Positions 52,016 to 60,649 of a stretch of 64,000 nt of DNA are shown here, piece by piece; position 1 is the stretch's first letter; every line of letters begins with the position of its first letter. The DNA is from Cumulibacter sp047975195 (GTDB lineage: Bacteria; Actinomycetota; Actinomycetes; Mycobacteriales; Antricoccaceae): the NCBI GenBank assembly GCA_047975195.1, contig JBKEDB010000036.1, positions 1-64,000 on the forward strand, read 5' to 3'. Under the pieces are notes generated by a model. It did no database searches and was not told where the DNA came from. It worked only from the letters and a program-made list of their open reading frames with translations. The translations under genes and the position numbers were made by a program.

Positions 52016-52999
52016 ATGTCTGTTACCACGACGAACCCCAATAAAGACAACACCGAGACGGACCTCGACCAGTCTCACGAAACGCTGGCGTCAACCGACC
52101 TGGTGCGCGTGTACCTGACCTCTATCGGCAAGGTGAAGTTGCTCACTGCCGAACAGGAGGTCGACCTGGCCCGACGGATCGAAGCTGGGTTGTATGCCGA
52201 GCAACTGCTCGCCGATCGCCGTCGCCGCTTCGGTGAAAAGAAGCGACGAGCGTTACACGAGGTCGCCCGCGACGGGCAGGCCGCCAAGGCCCACCTGCTC
52301 GAGGCCAACCTGCGGCTGGTTGTTTCGGTCGCCAAGCGCTACACCGGCCACGGACTGTCGTTCCTGGATCTCATTCAGGAAGGAAACCTCGGCCTGGTCC
52401 GCGCTGTTGAGAAGTTTGACTATGCCAAGGGGTTCAAGTTCTCCACGTACGCCACGTGGTGGATTCGCCAGGCAATCTCTCGTGCGATGGCCGATTCGGG
52501 ACGCTCGATCCGTCTGCCTGTGCACTTGGCCGAGCAGGTCAACCGGGTCATCCGTACCCGCCGCCGTATGCATCAGGAACTTGGCCAGGATCCCACTATC
52601 GAGGCAATTGCCGAAGAGTTGGACCTCACGCCCGAGAAGGTCACCCAACTCCTGGAGCACAGCCGGGACGTGATGAGCCTGGATCAGACCGTGGGCACCG
52701 ACGAGGATGCGGCACTCGGAGATTTCATCGAGGACACCGACTCCCCCGACGCCGAGGACGTGGTCAGTTTCGACATGATGCGTCAGGACGTGCGCAAGGT
52801 CGTTGCCGGGCTCGATGATCGCGAGAAGGCATTAGTCTCGCGGCGTTTCGGACTCGACGGGCAGAAGCCGTACACCTTGGAGCAGATCGGTAAGGAATTC
52901 GGTATGTCCCGTGAGCGTGTGCGCCAGATCGAACGCCAGACGATGGCGAAGTTGCGCACGCCAGAACGCTCCGGTGGGTTGCGCGAATACCTCTCCTAA
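52016..52999 (+). CDS. sigB: Group 2 sigma factor SigB
   Basis: 327 residues, lacking the long N-terminal extension of SigA. Regions 1.2 (STDLVRVYLTSIGKVKLLT), 2 (LRLVVSVAKRYTGHGLSFLDL, FSTYATWWIRQAISRAM), 3, and 4 (YTLEQIGKEFGMSRERVRQIE) are intact. Compared with SigA the 2.4 helix reads AISRAM rather than AITRAM. In mycobacteria SigB mediates general stress responses and is driven by ECF sigma factors; the promoter motif upstream supports that. Hairpin terminator at 53019. Confidence 0.95.
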   Translation: MSVTTTNPNKDNTETDLDQSHETLASTDLVRVYLTSIGKVKLLTAEQEVDLARRIEAGLYAEQLLADRRRRFGEKKRRALHEVARDGQAAKAHLLEANLRLVVSVAKRYTGHGLSFLDLIQEGNLGLVRAVEKFDYAKGFKFSTYATWWIRQAISRAMADSGRSIRLPVHLAEQVNRVIRTRRRMHQELGQDPTIEAIAEELDLTPEKVTQLLEHSRDVMSLDQTVGTDEDAALGDFIEDTDSPDAEDVVSFDMMRQDVRKVVAGLDDREKALVSRRFGLDGQKPYTLEQIGKEFGMSRERVRQIERQTMAKLRTPERSGGLREYLS

Positions 53000-53018
53000 T
53001 CACACCTCTGAACTGAAG

Positions 53019-53056
53019 CGGACCGCCAAGTTATTTTCTCGGCGGTCCGTTTCTTT
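53019..53056 (+). terminator. Terminator of sigB
   Basis: CGGACCGCC (53019-53027) pairs with GGCGGTCCG (53041-53049) across a 13-base loop, followed by TTTCTTT. Confidence 0.8.
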
Positions 53057-53057
53057 G

Positions 53058-53161
53058 CCGCGCAGCTACCCCACCGGATCGTCGGCGACAGACGGCGTGG
53101 TCCGAGTTCCATTCACCGCGCAGCTACCCGATCAGATCGCCGGCGCCAGACGGCGTGGTCC
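53058..53161. repeat. Tandem duplication of the Pat-like gene 3' end
   Basis: Two imperfect copies (53058-53103 and 53116-53161, period 58) share CCGCGCAGCTACCC and CAGACGGCGTGGTCC blocks. The upper copy contains the last codons of the minus-strand gene (GPRRLAPAI, then stop). The lower copy, past the stop, would read GPRRLSPTI. Confidence 0.8.
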
Positions 53162-55645
53162 AAGGTTCACCGGAGGCCCTACATTCACGCTGGCCCGGGT
53201 CACAATCACGCCGCGTGGTGTAGCGATCACCGGCTCCAAGGTGAGGCTGCGCACCTCCGGGTTGTGCTCGGAGAGGGTCGCGATCCGGGCTATCAAGTCG
53301 TGTAGCGCAGGCAGATTCACCGGCTCACCTCCTCGGTATCCACACAACAGTGGGAACGCTCGGGGCGCACAGATCAGTTCGTCGATATCGATATCGGCCA
53401 GCGGCAGCGCGCGGTACGCGACGTCCTCGAATACCTCCAAGGCCAGGCCGCTGAGTCCGAAACTCAATAGGGCGCCGAACGAGGGGTCATCGGCAAGACC
53501 GATCGATACCGCCACACCGTCCGACGGCGAGGTGTCATCCACCTGACCGTAGGTCACGCCGTACGCCGCCAATAGCTCCTGAGTTTCCTCATCGGTCAGT
53601 TGGCGACCCCGTGGCTCAACCTCCAGCACGCGGTAGATCGTGGTGGCGGCGGCATTCGCATCGATACCCTCCGGATCGGGGAAGTCTCCAGTCGGCTTCT
53701 GCCGCCAGGCGTGGTAGGCGGTTGCTCTGGCGAGCGCCAGCACCCCGCGTTCGGGAGTTTCGTACGCCGGCACCGATCCGCGCTCGACGACTCCGTCCGG
53801 GCCTATCCACTGCAGCCCCTTGGGGATACCGCTCATTCCTTGGAAGGTCGTCACGACCGGTTTGGAACCGTCGCGGCTCACACGCGCCAGTGCCTCGGCG
53901 TACGGGCGCGCGTCGGTCACCACCGGGGGTACGAACACAGCGACCAGGGAGTCCACCCGATCGTCGGCGCTCGCCCGCCGCAGCTCGGCCTCGAACGCAT
54001 CGACACCGCCCTCTGGTCCAATATCCACCGGATAACCGTCGGCGATATCGAGGCCGTTCGCGAGGCACGCGTCCTGGACCAGCACGCCCAGTGCCGACGA
54101 GTTACCCACCACGGCCACGCGGTTGCCCTGCGGTAGGGGCTGGTGGGCGAACAGCATGGCCAGGTCAAAACTCTGCATCAGGGTTTCGACGCGTAACACG
54201 CCTGAGGATTCGAACAATGCCTGGACGAGGTGGTCCGCGATCGGGTGAGTGTGCTGCAGGCCGGCCTTCACGCCGGAATGGCGTCCCGACTTCACCGCGA
54301 CGATCGGCTTGATCCGTCCGATTTCGCGTGTGAGGCGGGCAAACTTGCGCGGGTTACCGAACGTCTCGAGGTTGAGCAAGATGACTTCGGTGTCGTCGTC
54401 GGTAGCCCAGTACTGCAGCAGGTCGTTGCCCGAGACGTCTGCGCGGTTACCAGCCGACACGAACGTGGACATGCCCAGGCCTCGACGGGCGGCGTCCGCG
54501 AGAATCGCGACGCCCAGCGCACCGGACTGGCAGAAGAATCCGACGCGGCCGCGCGGCGGCACGAAGGGAGAGATGGTCGCGTTCAGATGGACGTCCGGGC
54601 GAGTGTTGACCACGCCCAGGCAGTTCGGACCGACGACTCGCATGCCATACGCCCGCGCGGTTTCGACCAGTTTTTGCTGTTCGGTTCGGCCATGCTCGTC
54701 ACGTTCGCTGAACCCACCCGAGATCACGACCAGGCCGCGCACCTTCTTCCGACCACATTCCTCGACGACCCCTTCGACCTGGCTTGCGGGGACCGCGAGC
54801 AGCGCCAGGTCGATGTCGTTAGGGATATCGAGTACCGAACGATAGGCCGGAACGCCGACGACATGCGCTGCCGACGGGTTCACCGGGTAGATCGGACCAT
54901 CCAGGCCGAAATCAAGCACGTTGCGCATCACGCTGTACCCGAGTTTCGACTTGTCATTCGAGGCGCCGATCACGGCGACCGACTTCGCGGTCAGCAGGCG
55001 CTCCAGCGAGCGGGCCTCCGCGCGCTGTTCGCGTGAATACATCACCGCCTGGGTAGTTTCGGTCGGCTCGATCGGGAACTCGAGTTGGACCACACCTTCC
55101 TCGTAGGAGCGGCTTGGCGAGTACCCGGCATCGATGAACGTGCGCACCATCCGCCCGTTCTCGGCGAGCACTTCGGCCGCGAACCGCTTGATGCCGTTCT
55201 CTCGGGCTGCGGCTGCGAGATGTTCCAGCAGCATCGGACCCAGGCCGCGGCCCTGATGTGCGTCCTCAACCAGGAAAGCGACCTCGGCGGTGTCACTATC
55301 GGGATAACGGTCGTAGCGTCCTACCGCGATCAGGTCGTCACCGACTATCACGATCAACGCGACTCGGTCGTGATAGTCGACCTTGGTAAACCGGGCGAGG
55401 TCGCGGTCCGGAATCCGCGGATACGGCCCGAAGAAGCGCAGGTAGCGGGTTCGGTCGGATGTGCGCGCGTGCATCCGAACCAGGTCATCGGCATCCGCGG
55501 GAGTAATTGGCCGCACATGCACTGTTCCGCCGTCGGAGGCGATCACATCTGCTTCCCAGTGCCTCGGGTAGTCGAACTCCCCTGCGAGATTCGGGTCATG
55601 CAATCCGTGCGGCGCCGTCATGTCTTCTGGTTCGATGCTGCTCAT
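53132..55645 (-). CDS. Pat-like GNAT acetyltransferase / NDP-forming CoA-ligase fusion
   Basis: 837 residues. An N-terminal GNAT acetyltransferase (~40-195; VEDAHQGRGLGPMLLEHLA is the CoA motif) is followed by a CoA-binding domain (IGASNDKSKLGYSVMRN...), a succinyl-CoA-ligase-like domain (FFCQSGALGVAILADA ...) and a C-terminal ATP-grasp remnant. The ATP-grasp part jumps from LLAAYGVTYGQ directly to GVAVSIGLADDP, omitting the usual VLK...HKSD..GGV core, so ligase activity is doubtful. Pat-type enzymes acetylate and silence acetyl-CoA synthetase. ATG 55645 with GAGG 6 bases upstream; acuC lies 38 bp upstream. Confidence 0.9.
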   Translation of the reverse strand: MSSIEPEDMTAPHGLHDPNLAGEFDYPRHWEADVIASDGGTVHVRPITPADADDLVRMHARTSDRTRYLRFFGPYPRIPDRDLARFTKVDYHDRVALIVIVGDDLIAVGRYDRYPDSDTAEVAFLVEDAHQGRGLGPMLLEHLAAAARENGIKRFAAEVLAENGRMVRTFIDAGYSPSRSYEEGVVQLEFPIEPTETTQAVMYSREQRAEARSLERLLTAKSVAVIGASNDKSKLGYSVMRNVLDFGLDGPIYPVNPSAAHVVGVPAYRSVLDIPNDIDLALLAVPASQVEGVVEECGRKKVRGLVVISGGFSERDEHGRTEQQKLVETARAYGMRVVGPNCLGVVNTRPDVHLNATISPFVPPRGRVGFFCQSGALGVAILADAARRGLGMSTFVSAGNRADVSGNDLLQYWATDDDTEVILLNLETFGNPRKFARLTREIGRIKPIVAVKSGRHSGVKAGLQHTHPIADHLVQALFESSGVLRVETLMQSFDLAMLFAHQPLPQGNRVAVVGNSSALGVLVQDACLANGLDIADGYPVDIGPEGGVDAFEAELRRASADDRVDSLVAVFVPPVVTDARPYAEALARVSRDGSKPVVTTFQGMSGIPKGLQWIGPDGVVERGSVPAYETPERGVLALARATAYHAWRQKPTGDFPDPEGIDANAAATTIYRVLEVEPRGRQLTDEETQELLAAYGVTYGQVDDTSPSDGVAVSIGLADDPSFGALLSFGLSGLALEVFEDVAYRALPLADIDIDELICAPRAFPLLCGYRGGEPVNLPALHDLIARIATLSEHNPEVRSLTLEPVIATPRGVIVTRASVNVGPPVNLGPRRLAPAI

Positions 55646-55683
55646 CACTGCCTCACCGTGCGTCGTGGTCGGCCTAGTTCCGC

Positions 55684-56895
55684 CTAGTCTCTCGGATCCG
55701 CGGGATCCAAGCCAACTAGCGGATAAATTGCGTGGCGAGTGGCCATGATGGCCCGGTCCAACGGCGCGTCTGACATGCCACCTTGCCATTGATCGAAATC
55801 GATCGGTGCTCCTTCGCCCATCAATAAGGGGGCCGTGGCGAACCCGCTACGCGGATCGATGAATCCAGGCAAAGTCGTTTCGGCGAGAATGTCACGCCAG
55901 CGTTGCGGGACTGGCGTGCTCGCAGGGATCGGTCTTCCCGTGGCCTCGGCGATCAGGTGGGTCCAGGACCGCGGTACAGCGCGCACCAGCCCGTATCCGC
56001 CACCACCGGTGGCTACCCACTTGCCGCCGCACAACTCATGGGCGAGTTCATGCAGCCGGGCGTAGATAGATGCCTGCCCATCGACGGTGAGCGATAGATC
56101 CGCCAACGGATCCTCATGGTGGGTATCGCAGCCGCACTGGGTCACCAGGATTTCCGGGCGAAACTGCCGCAACACATTCGGCACCACAGCCTCGAACGCC
56201 GTACGCCATTCACGATCGCTCGACCCGGGCGGCAGCGCTAGATTCACCGCCGACCCAGCGGCGTCGTCGCGACCGACCTCGCTCGCGAAGCCGGTATGCG
56301 GCCACAGCGATAACGGCGACTCGTGAATACTGACGGTCATCACGCGCGGATCATCGTAGAACGACGCCTGCACGCCGTCCCCGTGATGCACATCCACATC
56401 GACGTACGCGACGCGCTGCGCCCCGTGGTCCAGCAGCCACGAAATCGCCACCGAAACATCGTTGAAGACGCAGAAGCCAGACGCATGCGAGGGCATGGCA
56501 TGGTGCATGCCTCCGCCGATATTCACTGCGTGTTGTTTAGCTCCCGTCCACACCAGTTCGGCAGCTAGCCGCGTTCCGCCGGCGATCATTGCTGCGGCCT
56601 CATACATCCCCCAAAAGATCGGGTTGTCATCCGTGCCGAGCCCGTGCCCGATCCCCCACGGTTGGATCGGCGCCTCCCGCACCGCAGCGAGATACCGGTC
56701 CGTGTGCACCCGACGCAACTGATCCTCGGTCGCCGCCGTCGGTGCGTGCAGCGATAAGTTCGGCACGCCGAGCACGCCAAGCGTTTCGGCAAGTTTCATG
56801 GTCAGGTCGACCCGCACGGGGTGCATCGGATGATCGCCACCGTGGTCGTACTTCAGATACTCATCGGTCCAGATGACCGCCACCGAATCGCTCAT
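55684..56895 (-). CDS. acuC: AcuC-type class II/I-like histone deacetylase family protein
   Basis: 403 residues of the arginase/deacetylase (HDAC) fold. Active-site signatures are GGGMHHAMPSHASGFCVFND, YVDVDVHHGDGVQ (zinc Asp/His) and CGCDTHHEDPLADL, and GGGGYG. AcuC deacetylates acetyl-CoA synthetase in Bacillus, the reverse of Pat, and it lies next to a Pat-like gene here, so together they probably control acetate activation. ATG 56895 is used; GTG 56916 is possible but overlaps the upstream sulfurtransferase gene. Confidence 0.93.
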   Translation of the reverse strand: MSDSVAVIWTDEYLKYDHGGDHPMHPVRVDLTMKLAETLGVLGVPNLSLHAPTAATEDQLRRVHTDRYLAAVREAPIQPWGIGHGLGTDDNPIFWGMYEAAAMIAGGTRLAAELVWTGAKQHAVNIGGGMHHAMPSHASGFCVFNDVSVAISWLLDHGAQRVAYVDVDVHHGDGVQASFYDDPRVMTVSIHESPLSLWPHTGFASEVGRDDAAGSAVNLALPPGSSDREWRTAFEAVVPNVLRQFRPEILVTQCGCDTHHEDPLADLSLTVDGQASIYARLHELAHELCGGKWVATGGGGYGLVRAVPRSWTHLIAEATGRPIPASTPVPQRWRDILAETTLPGFIDPRSGFATAPLLMGEGAPIDFDQWQGGMSDAPLDRAIMATRHAIYPLVGLDPADPRD

Positions 56896-56908
56896 GTCCC
56901 GAACGCTA

Positions 56909-57787
56909 CTACTCACTGGCCTCGGCGCTGATGCTGCGGTTTGGATCCGAGATCCAATCGCTCCAAGAACCCGGGTACAGCACCGCGGTCAACCCTGCCG
57001 TCTGCAACCCGGCCACGACGTGCGCCGCCGTTACTCCCGAACCGCAGTACGCCACAATCGGCACCTCGTCGAGCTCGGATAATCCAGTCACCTCGGTGAG
57101 TCGGGCACGAATCTCCGTCGGCGGTAGATAGCGGTCGTCGCGATCGACCAGGGCTGAGTTCGGCAGGTTCCGCGCACCCGGGATGTGCCCGGCTACCGGA
57201 TCGATCGGCTCGACCTCGCCACGGAATCTCTCCGGAGCCCGCGCATCCAGCAGCACACCGCCAGCGGCGAGATGACGCGCCACGTCATCGGCATCGATGG
57301 TCGGTAGTGACCCTGGCCTCACCGTGAGATCGCCCGCGGGCACGCGCACGGCAGGGCCAGTTTCTGAGTGGTGGTCCTGGGCGATCCACGAGGCCAGTCC
57401 TCCGTCGAGAATGCGCACATCCGCGATGCCCGCCCAACGTAGCAACCACCAGGCGCGCGCTGCGCTGTATCCGAGGCCCCCGTCATAAACGACGACCTGT
57501 TGGCCGTCACACACACCGCGCGCCCGCAGATCCTCTTGAAGCAGATCGGGATCCGGCAATGGGTGACGACCCCCGGGGCCGACCGCCGGACCCGCGAGCA
57601 TCGTGTCAAGGTCACAGAACTGTGCTCGGGGCACATGTCCGCTGCGGAACGCACGCAGACCGAATCCCGGATCCTGTAAGGCCCATTGCGCATCCAGGAT
57701 GGCCGGTGGGCTCACCGAGCGCGTCGCCGCGTCAAGTTCATCGACTGAGATGAGCACCGCGCTAGGGGCCAAGTTCTGGCTCGTCAT
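56909..57787 (-). CDS. Thiosulfate/3-mercaptopyruvate sulfurtransferase
   Basis: 292 residues with two rhodanese domains. The inactive first has the ...VVYDGGLGYSAARAWWLL segment (Asp for Cys); the second has the active Cys in VAYCGSGVTA. The CGSGVTA loop favours mercaptopyruvate-type SseA. It transfers sulfur to thiophilic acceptors. ATG 57787 has TACGCT 6 bases upstream (leaderless pattern); the 57946 extension is unsupported. Confidence 0.92.
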   Translation of the reverse strand: MTSQNLAPSAVLISVDELDAATRSVSPPAILDAQWALQDPGFGLRAFRSGHVPRAQFCDLDTMLAGPAVGPGGRHPLPDPDLLQEDLRARGVCDGQQVVVYDGGLGYSAARAWWLLRWAGIADVRILDGGLASWIAQDHHSETGPAVRVPAGDLTVRPGSLPTIDADDVARHLAAGGVLLDARAPERFRGEVEPIDPVAGHIPGARNLPNSALVDRDDRYLPPTEIRARLTEVTGLSELDEVPIVAYCGSGVTAAHVVAGLQTAGLTAVLYPGSWSDWISDPNRSISAEASE

Positions 57788-57793
57788 GTCTTC

Positions 57794-57799
57794 AGCGTA
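57794..57799 (-). promoter_or_regulatory. -10 element, leaderless sulfurtransferase promoter
   Basis: TACGCT on the minus strand, six bases before ATG 57787. Confidence 0.5.
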
Positions 57800-57825
57800 C
57801 GACGCCTTTCGTTCTCGCAACCGGA

Positions 57826-57831
57826 TAGAAT
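57826..57831 (+). promoter_or_regulatory. -10 element of ideR
   Basis: TAGAAT, giving a start near 57838 and a ~20-base leader that contains GGGGAG before GTG 57858. No clear DtxR-box inverted repeat was seen. Confidence 0.45.
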
Positions 57832-57857
57832 GAGACCAACGACTTGGGGAGCATTGC

Positions 57858-58532
57858 GTGAACGAGTTGATCGACACCACTGAGATGTACCTACGCACCA
57901 TCTTTGAGCTTGAGGAAGAAGGTGCGGTGCCAATGCGTGCACGCATCGTCGATCGCTTGCATCAAAGCGGTCCAACGGTCAGCCAGACAGTGGCGCGGAT
58001 GCAACGTGACGGGCTTGTCGACGTCCTGGACGATCGCCAACTGGAGTTGACCGAGCAGGGTCGCAAACTCGCGATCTCGGTCATGCGGAAGCACCGCCTC
58101 GCAGAGCTTCTGTTGGTGCAGGTGCTCGGTCTGGATTGGGACAAGGTGCATGCCGAGGCCTGTCGTTGGGAGCACGTCATTTCCACGGACGTCGAGACGC
58201 GGATCGTTGACCTTGTCGGTGACCCCAGTTTCTCCCCCTACGGCAATCCGGTTCCCGGACTCGCCGATCTCGATGTCGGCGCGACCTCCCCTGCCACGAC
58301 CGCGGTGATTCCGCTATCGCGCGCGGTTGGCGATGGTGTGCAGAAGTTGAAGATCGCGCGAATCACCGAAGGCCTGCAGGCCGAGGACGGTTTGTTGGAG
58401 AGCCTGTCGCAAGCGGGAATTCGCTCGGGGGTCGAGGTTACTGTCGAGCGTGATGACGACCAGCTCGTCATCAATGGCGCACAGTTCCCCCGGGTCGTCG
58501 CGGAGCACCTCCTGGTCGCGCCGACCACCTAG
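57858..58532 (+). CDS. ideR: Iron-dependent repressor IdeR (DtxR family)
   Basis: 224 residues. It has a winged-helix DNA-binding domain (1-73), a dimerisation/metal-binding domain and a C-terminal SH3-like domain (~150-224). All metal ligands match DtxR/IdeR numbering: M10, C102, E105, H106 (primary) and H79, E83, H98 (ancillary). Binding ferrous iron it represses iron uptake genes. GTG 57858 with GGGGAG 6 bases upstream. It lies close to sigB as in mycobacteria (Rv2710-Rv2711), with a five-gene minus-strand insertion between. Its stop overlaps the convergent DUF4192 gene by 4 bp. Confidence 0.96.
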   Translation: MNELIDTTEMYLRTIFELEEEGAVPMRARIVDRLHQSGPTVSQTVARMQRDGLVDVLDDRQLELTEQGRKLAISVMRKHRLAELLLVQVLGLDWDKVHAEACRWEHVISTDVETRIVDLVGDPSFSPYGNPVPGLADLDVGATSPATTAVIPLSRAVGDGVQKLKIARITEGLQAEDGLLESLSQAGIRSGVEVTVERDDDQLVINGAQFPRVVAEHLLVAPTT

Positions 58533-59620
58533 TCCGCGCCGTCCGCCTCACGTTCACTAGACGGATCCGGGTCGAACGTGGATGCCAGGATCGACCGAAG
58601 TTGCTGAGGCGGCAGTCCGGCGCGCAACGAGGCGTCGATCATCTGCGCGAGTGAATACTCGGGTTCATGACGCAGCGCTACATCGAACGCGCAACCGGCG
58701 AGCGCTCCGTCGCCACCGAGGTAGGCGCACACACCAGCCATCGTGGCGACCGGAGCGATATAGCCAGTCGGTACCAACTGGCTGACTCGGCACCACAGAT
58801 CTTCATGACGCCACGCTAGTTCCTGTGCGACCAGAGTGATGACGATGTCGCGCACGGAGACGTCACGCATGGCAAGAGCACATACGGCGGCGTCGTACGG
58901 GTCGAGCGCTGCCGGGCTGTAACCATCCTCGCGAGCCGTCGCGTGGCGCTCCAGGATGTCGGTGACCATCGCGACCAGTTCGATTCGCGAGTGCGGAACG
59001 AGCTGCAAAGCTCCGGTATGTCTATGAGTTCGCGCCCGCGCATCACCGGCGGCCGGTTCGAGGCGCGCTGCCACCTCCCCGCGGTTACGCAGCAGTCGCC
59101 GTCCGCTCATCACGTGCGCCACCGCAATCGCGGGGGTTGGTCCACCTTCCGCTCGAGGCATGCCCGGTCGGTCCGGCCAGACGAATTCGACAGGCACGCC
59201 GCACGTCGAGAACTCCGCGCAGAGAATCGGTTCCAGGTCCCGCACGGTCTCATAGGCGCGCAGCGCCGAACTGTGAACAGCAGCATGTTCATCGGGGTCG
59301 GCTGATTGCTCATACTCGTCGCAGTACGCAAGTACCAGCCGATGTGGCGTCCCGCGGCGAGTCACCTCAACGAGGTGAGCCACCACCGAGCGTGCTTGAG
59401 CGACGGTGCACGGCGCGTCGATGCGTACCGTCATCACCACTGCCCCGTCGCGGTGTAGACCGATCGCCACCAACGACCGCTCAGGATAGAACCCCAGCAG
59501 GTACGGGATCGAGGCGCGCAGCTCGGTCAACCCCCTCACCGCGACCGGCTCGCTGTCGAATAATTGCGGGATCTCGTGGGGGTCATAATCGGCTAGTTCA
59601 TCGGGTTCAAAGGCGGTCAT
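58529..59620 (-). CDS. DUF4192 family protein
   Basis: 363 residues, soluble, matching actinobacterial DUF4192 by VRGLTELRASIPYLLGFYPERSLVAIGL at the N-terminus and the repeated helical C-terminal part (DGALAGCAFDVALRHEPEYSLAQMIDASL). Function unknown. GAGG lies ~15 bases before ATG 59620. Confidence 0.9.
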   Translation of the reverse strand: MTAFEPDELADYDPHEIPQLFDSEPVAVRGLTELRASIPYLLGFYPERSLVAIGLHRDGAVVMTVRIDAPCTVAQARSVVAHLVEVTRRGTPHRLVLAYCDEYEQSADPDEHAAVHSSALRAYETVRDLEPILCAEFSTCGVPVEFVWPDRPGMPRAEGGPTPAIAVAHVMSGRRLLRNRGEVAARLEPAAGDARARTHRHTGALQLVPHSRIELVAMVTDILERHATAREDGYSPAALDPYDAAVCALAMRDVSVRDIVITLVAQELAWRHEDLWCRVSQLVPTGYIAPVATMAGVCAYLGGDGALAGCAFDVALRHEPEYSLAQMIDASLRAGLPPQQLRSILASTFDPDPSSEREADGAD

Positions 59621-59738
59621 GCCAGTCAGCGTGCCTCGCGTATCCTGGGGCGGAAAGCACGCCGATTCAGGCGTGGAAACACACCGCAGCTGTGGATAGC
59701 ACCCAGCGGCTGTCCGAGTTTGTCAGTCGAGGTATTGC

Positions 59739-60605
59739 GTGTCCGGCCGTTCCGCGCACCGCCCGTTGGTGTGGTTGCCCGCCGATCGGGCCCGAGCGCT
59801 GCGTTTCGTAGCGGCATCGCCATCACCCGGTCGATACAGCACCGACTATGCGGATGTGCGCATTACGATGGACGCAGATCGGTCGCACGGCTGGATGATC
59901 GAACTCGATGGCGTGCTCGCCTCGTACGTAGCCCTCGATGATCCAACACATCTTGAGTTCGAGTACACGCGTTGGATCGCCGACATGCTCGACGAAGTTC
60001 GTCCCGAGGAACACCTGGAGTTTGTTCATCTCGGTGGCGCGGCGTGCTCACTACCGGTGTACCTGGCGACCCGGCGTCCCGGATCTCGACAATTGATTAT
60101 CGACTTCGATGCTGCATTGATCGACTTGATGCGTACGCAGTTCGGAATACGGTCATCACGGCGATTCGCCCTGCGCACCGCCGATGCACTCGAGGGCCTA
60201 CGAGGCCTTCCGGCGGCCTCCGCTGATGTCATCGTGCGCGATGCTTTCAGCGCCGACCAGACACCCCAGCACCTTCGAGGCGCCGAGTTCGCCCGAGAAG
60301 TTGCGCGCGTCCTGCGACCATCGGGAATATATCTGGCCAATATTGGCGATGGCCCCGGTCTAGCGCTGACGCGCGAGCTCCTCAGACATTCGCGCGAGGC
60401 GCTCGCCTTGCGACCGACGGAGACGCACAACGGGCACATGGCGATCATCAGCGATCCGAGCGTGATGCGCGGACGCCGCAAAGGCAACGTTGTCGCCGCA
60501 CTCAGCCGATCACCGCTACCTCTGCACGGCTGGCAGCAGGCTGTCCGTCGGGCGAATTTGCCTGCGCGTGTGACACACGGAGAACGACTGTGGCCGTACC
60601 TCTAA
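59739..60605 (+). CDS. Spermidine-synthase-like methyltransferase-fold protein
   Basis: 288 residues with the aminopropyltransferase/SAM-binding fold: HLEFEYTRWIADMLD, FVHLGGAACSLPVYLA (glycine-rich loop; reads LGGAACS where the family has LGGGEG) and DVIVRDAFSADQTPQHL. Such 'fused' or spermidine-synthase-like proteins in actinobacteria are often not true polyamine enzymes. GTG 59739 with GAGG ~7 bases upstream. Function uncertain. Confidence 0.82.
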   Translation: MSGRSAHRPLVWLPADRARALRFVAASPSPGRYSTDYADVRITMDADRSHGWMIELDGVLASYVALDDPTHLEFEYTRWIADMLDEVRPEEHLEFVHLGGAACSLPVYLATRRPGSRQLIIDFDAALIDLMRTQFGIRSSRRFALRTADALEGLRGLPAASADVIVRDAFSADQTPQHLRGAEFAREVARVLRPSGIYLANIGDGPGLALTRELLRHSREALALRPTETHNGHMAIISDPSVMRGRRKGNVVAALSRSPLPLHGWQQAVRRANLPARVTHGERLWPYL

Positions 60606-60649
60606 TTCACGGTTAATAATGGGGCGACGACACCAAGGAGACAGGACAC

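Noticed and set aside
53058..53161. Short CRISPR-like repeat
   Set aside because: Only two imperfect copies with a period of 58 and coding content; no array, leader or cas gene.
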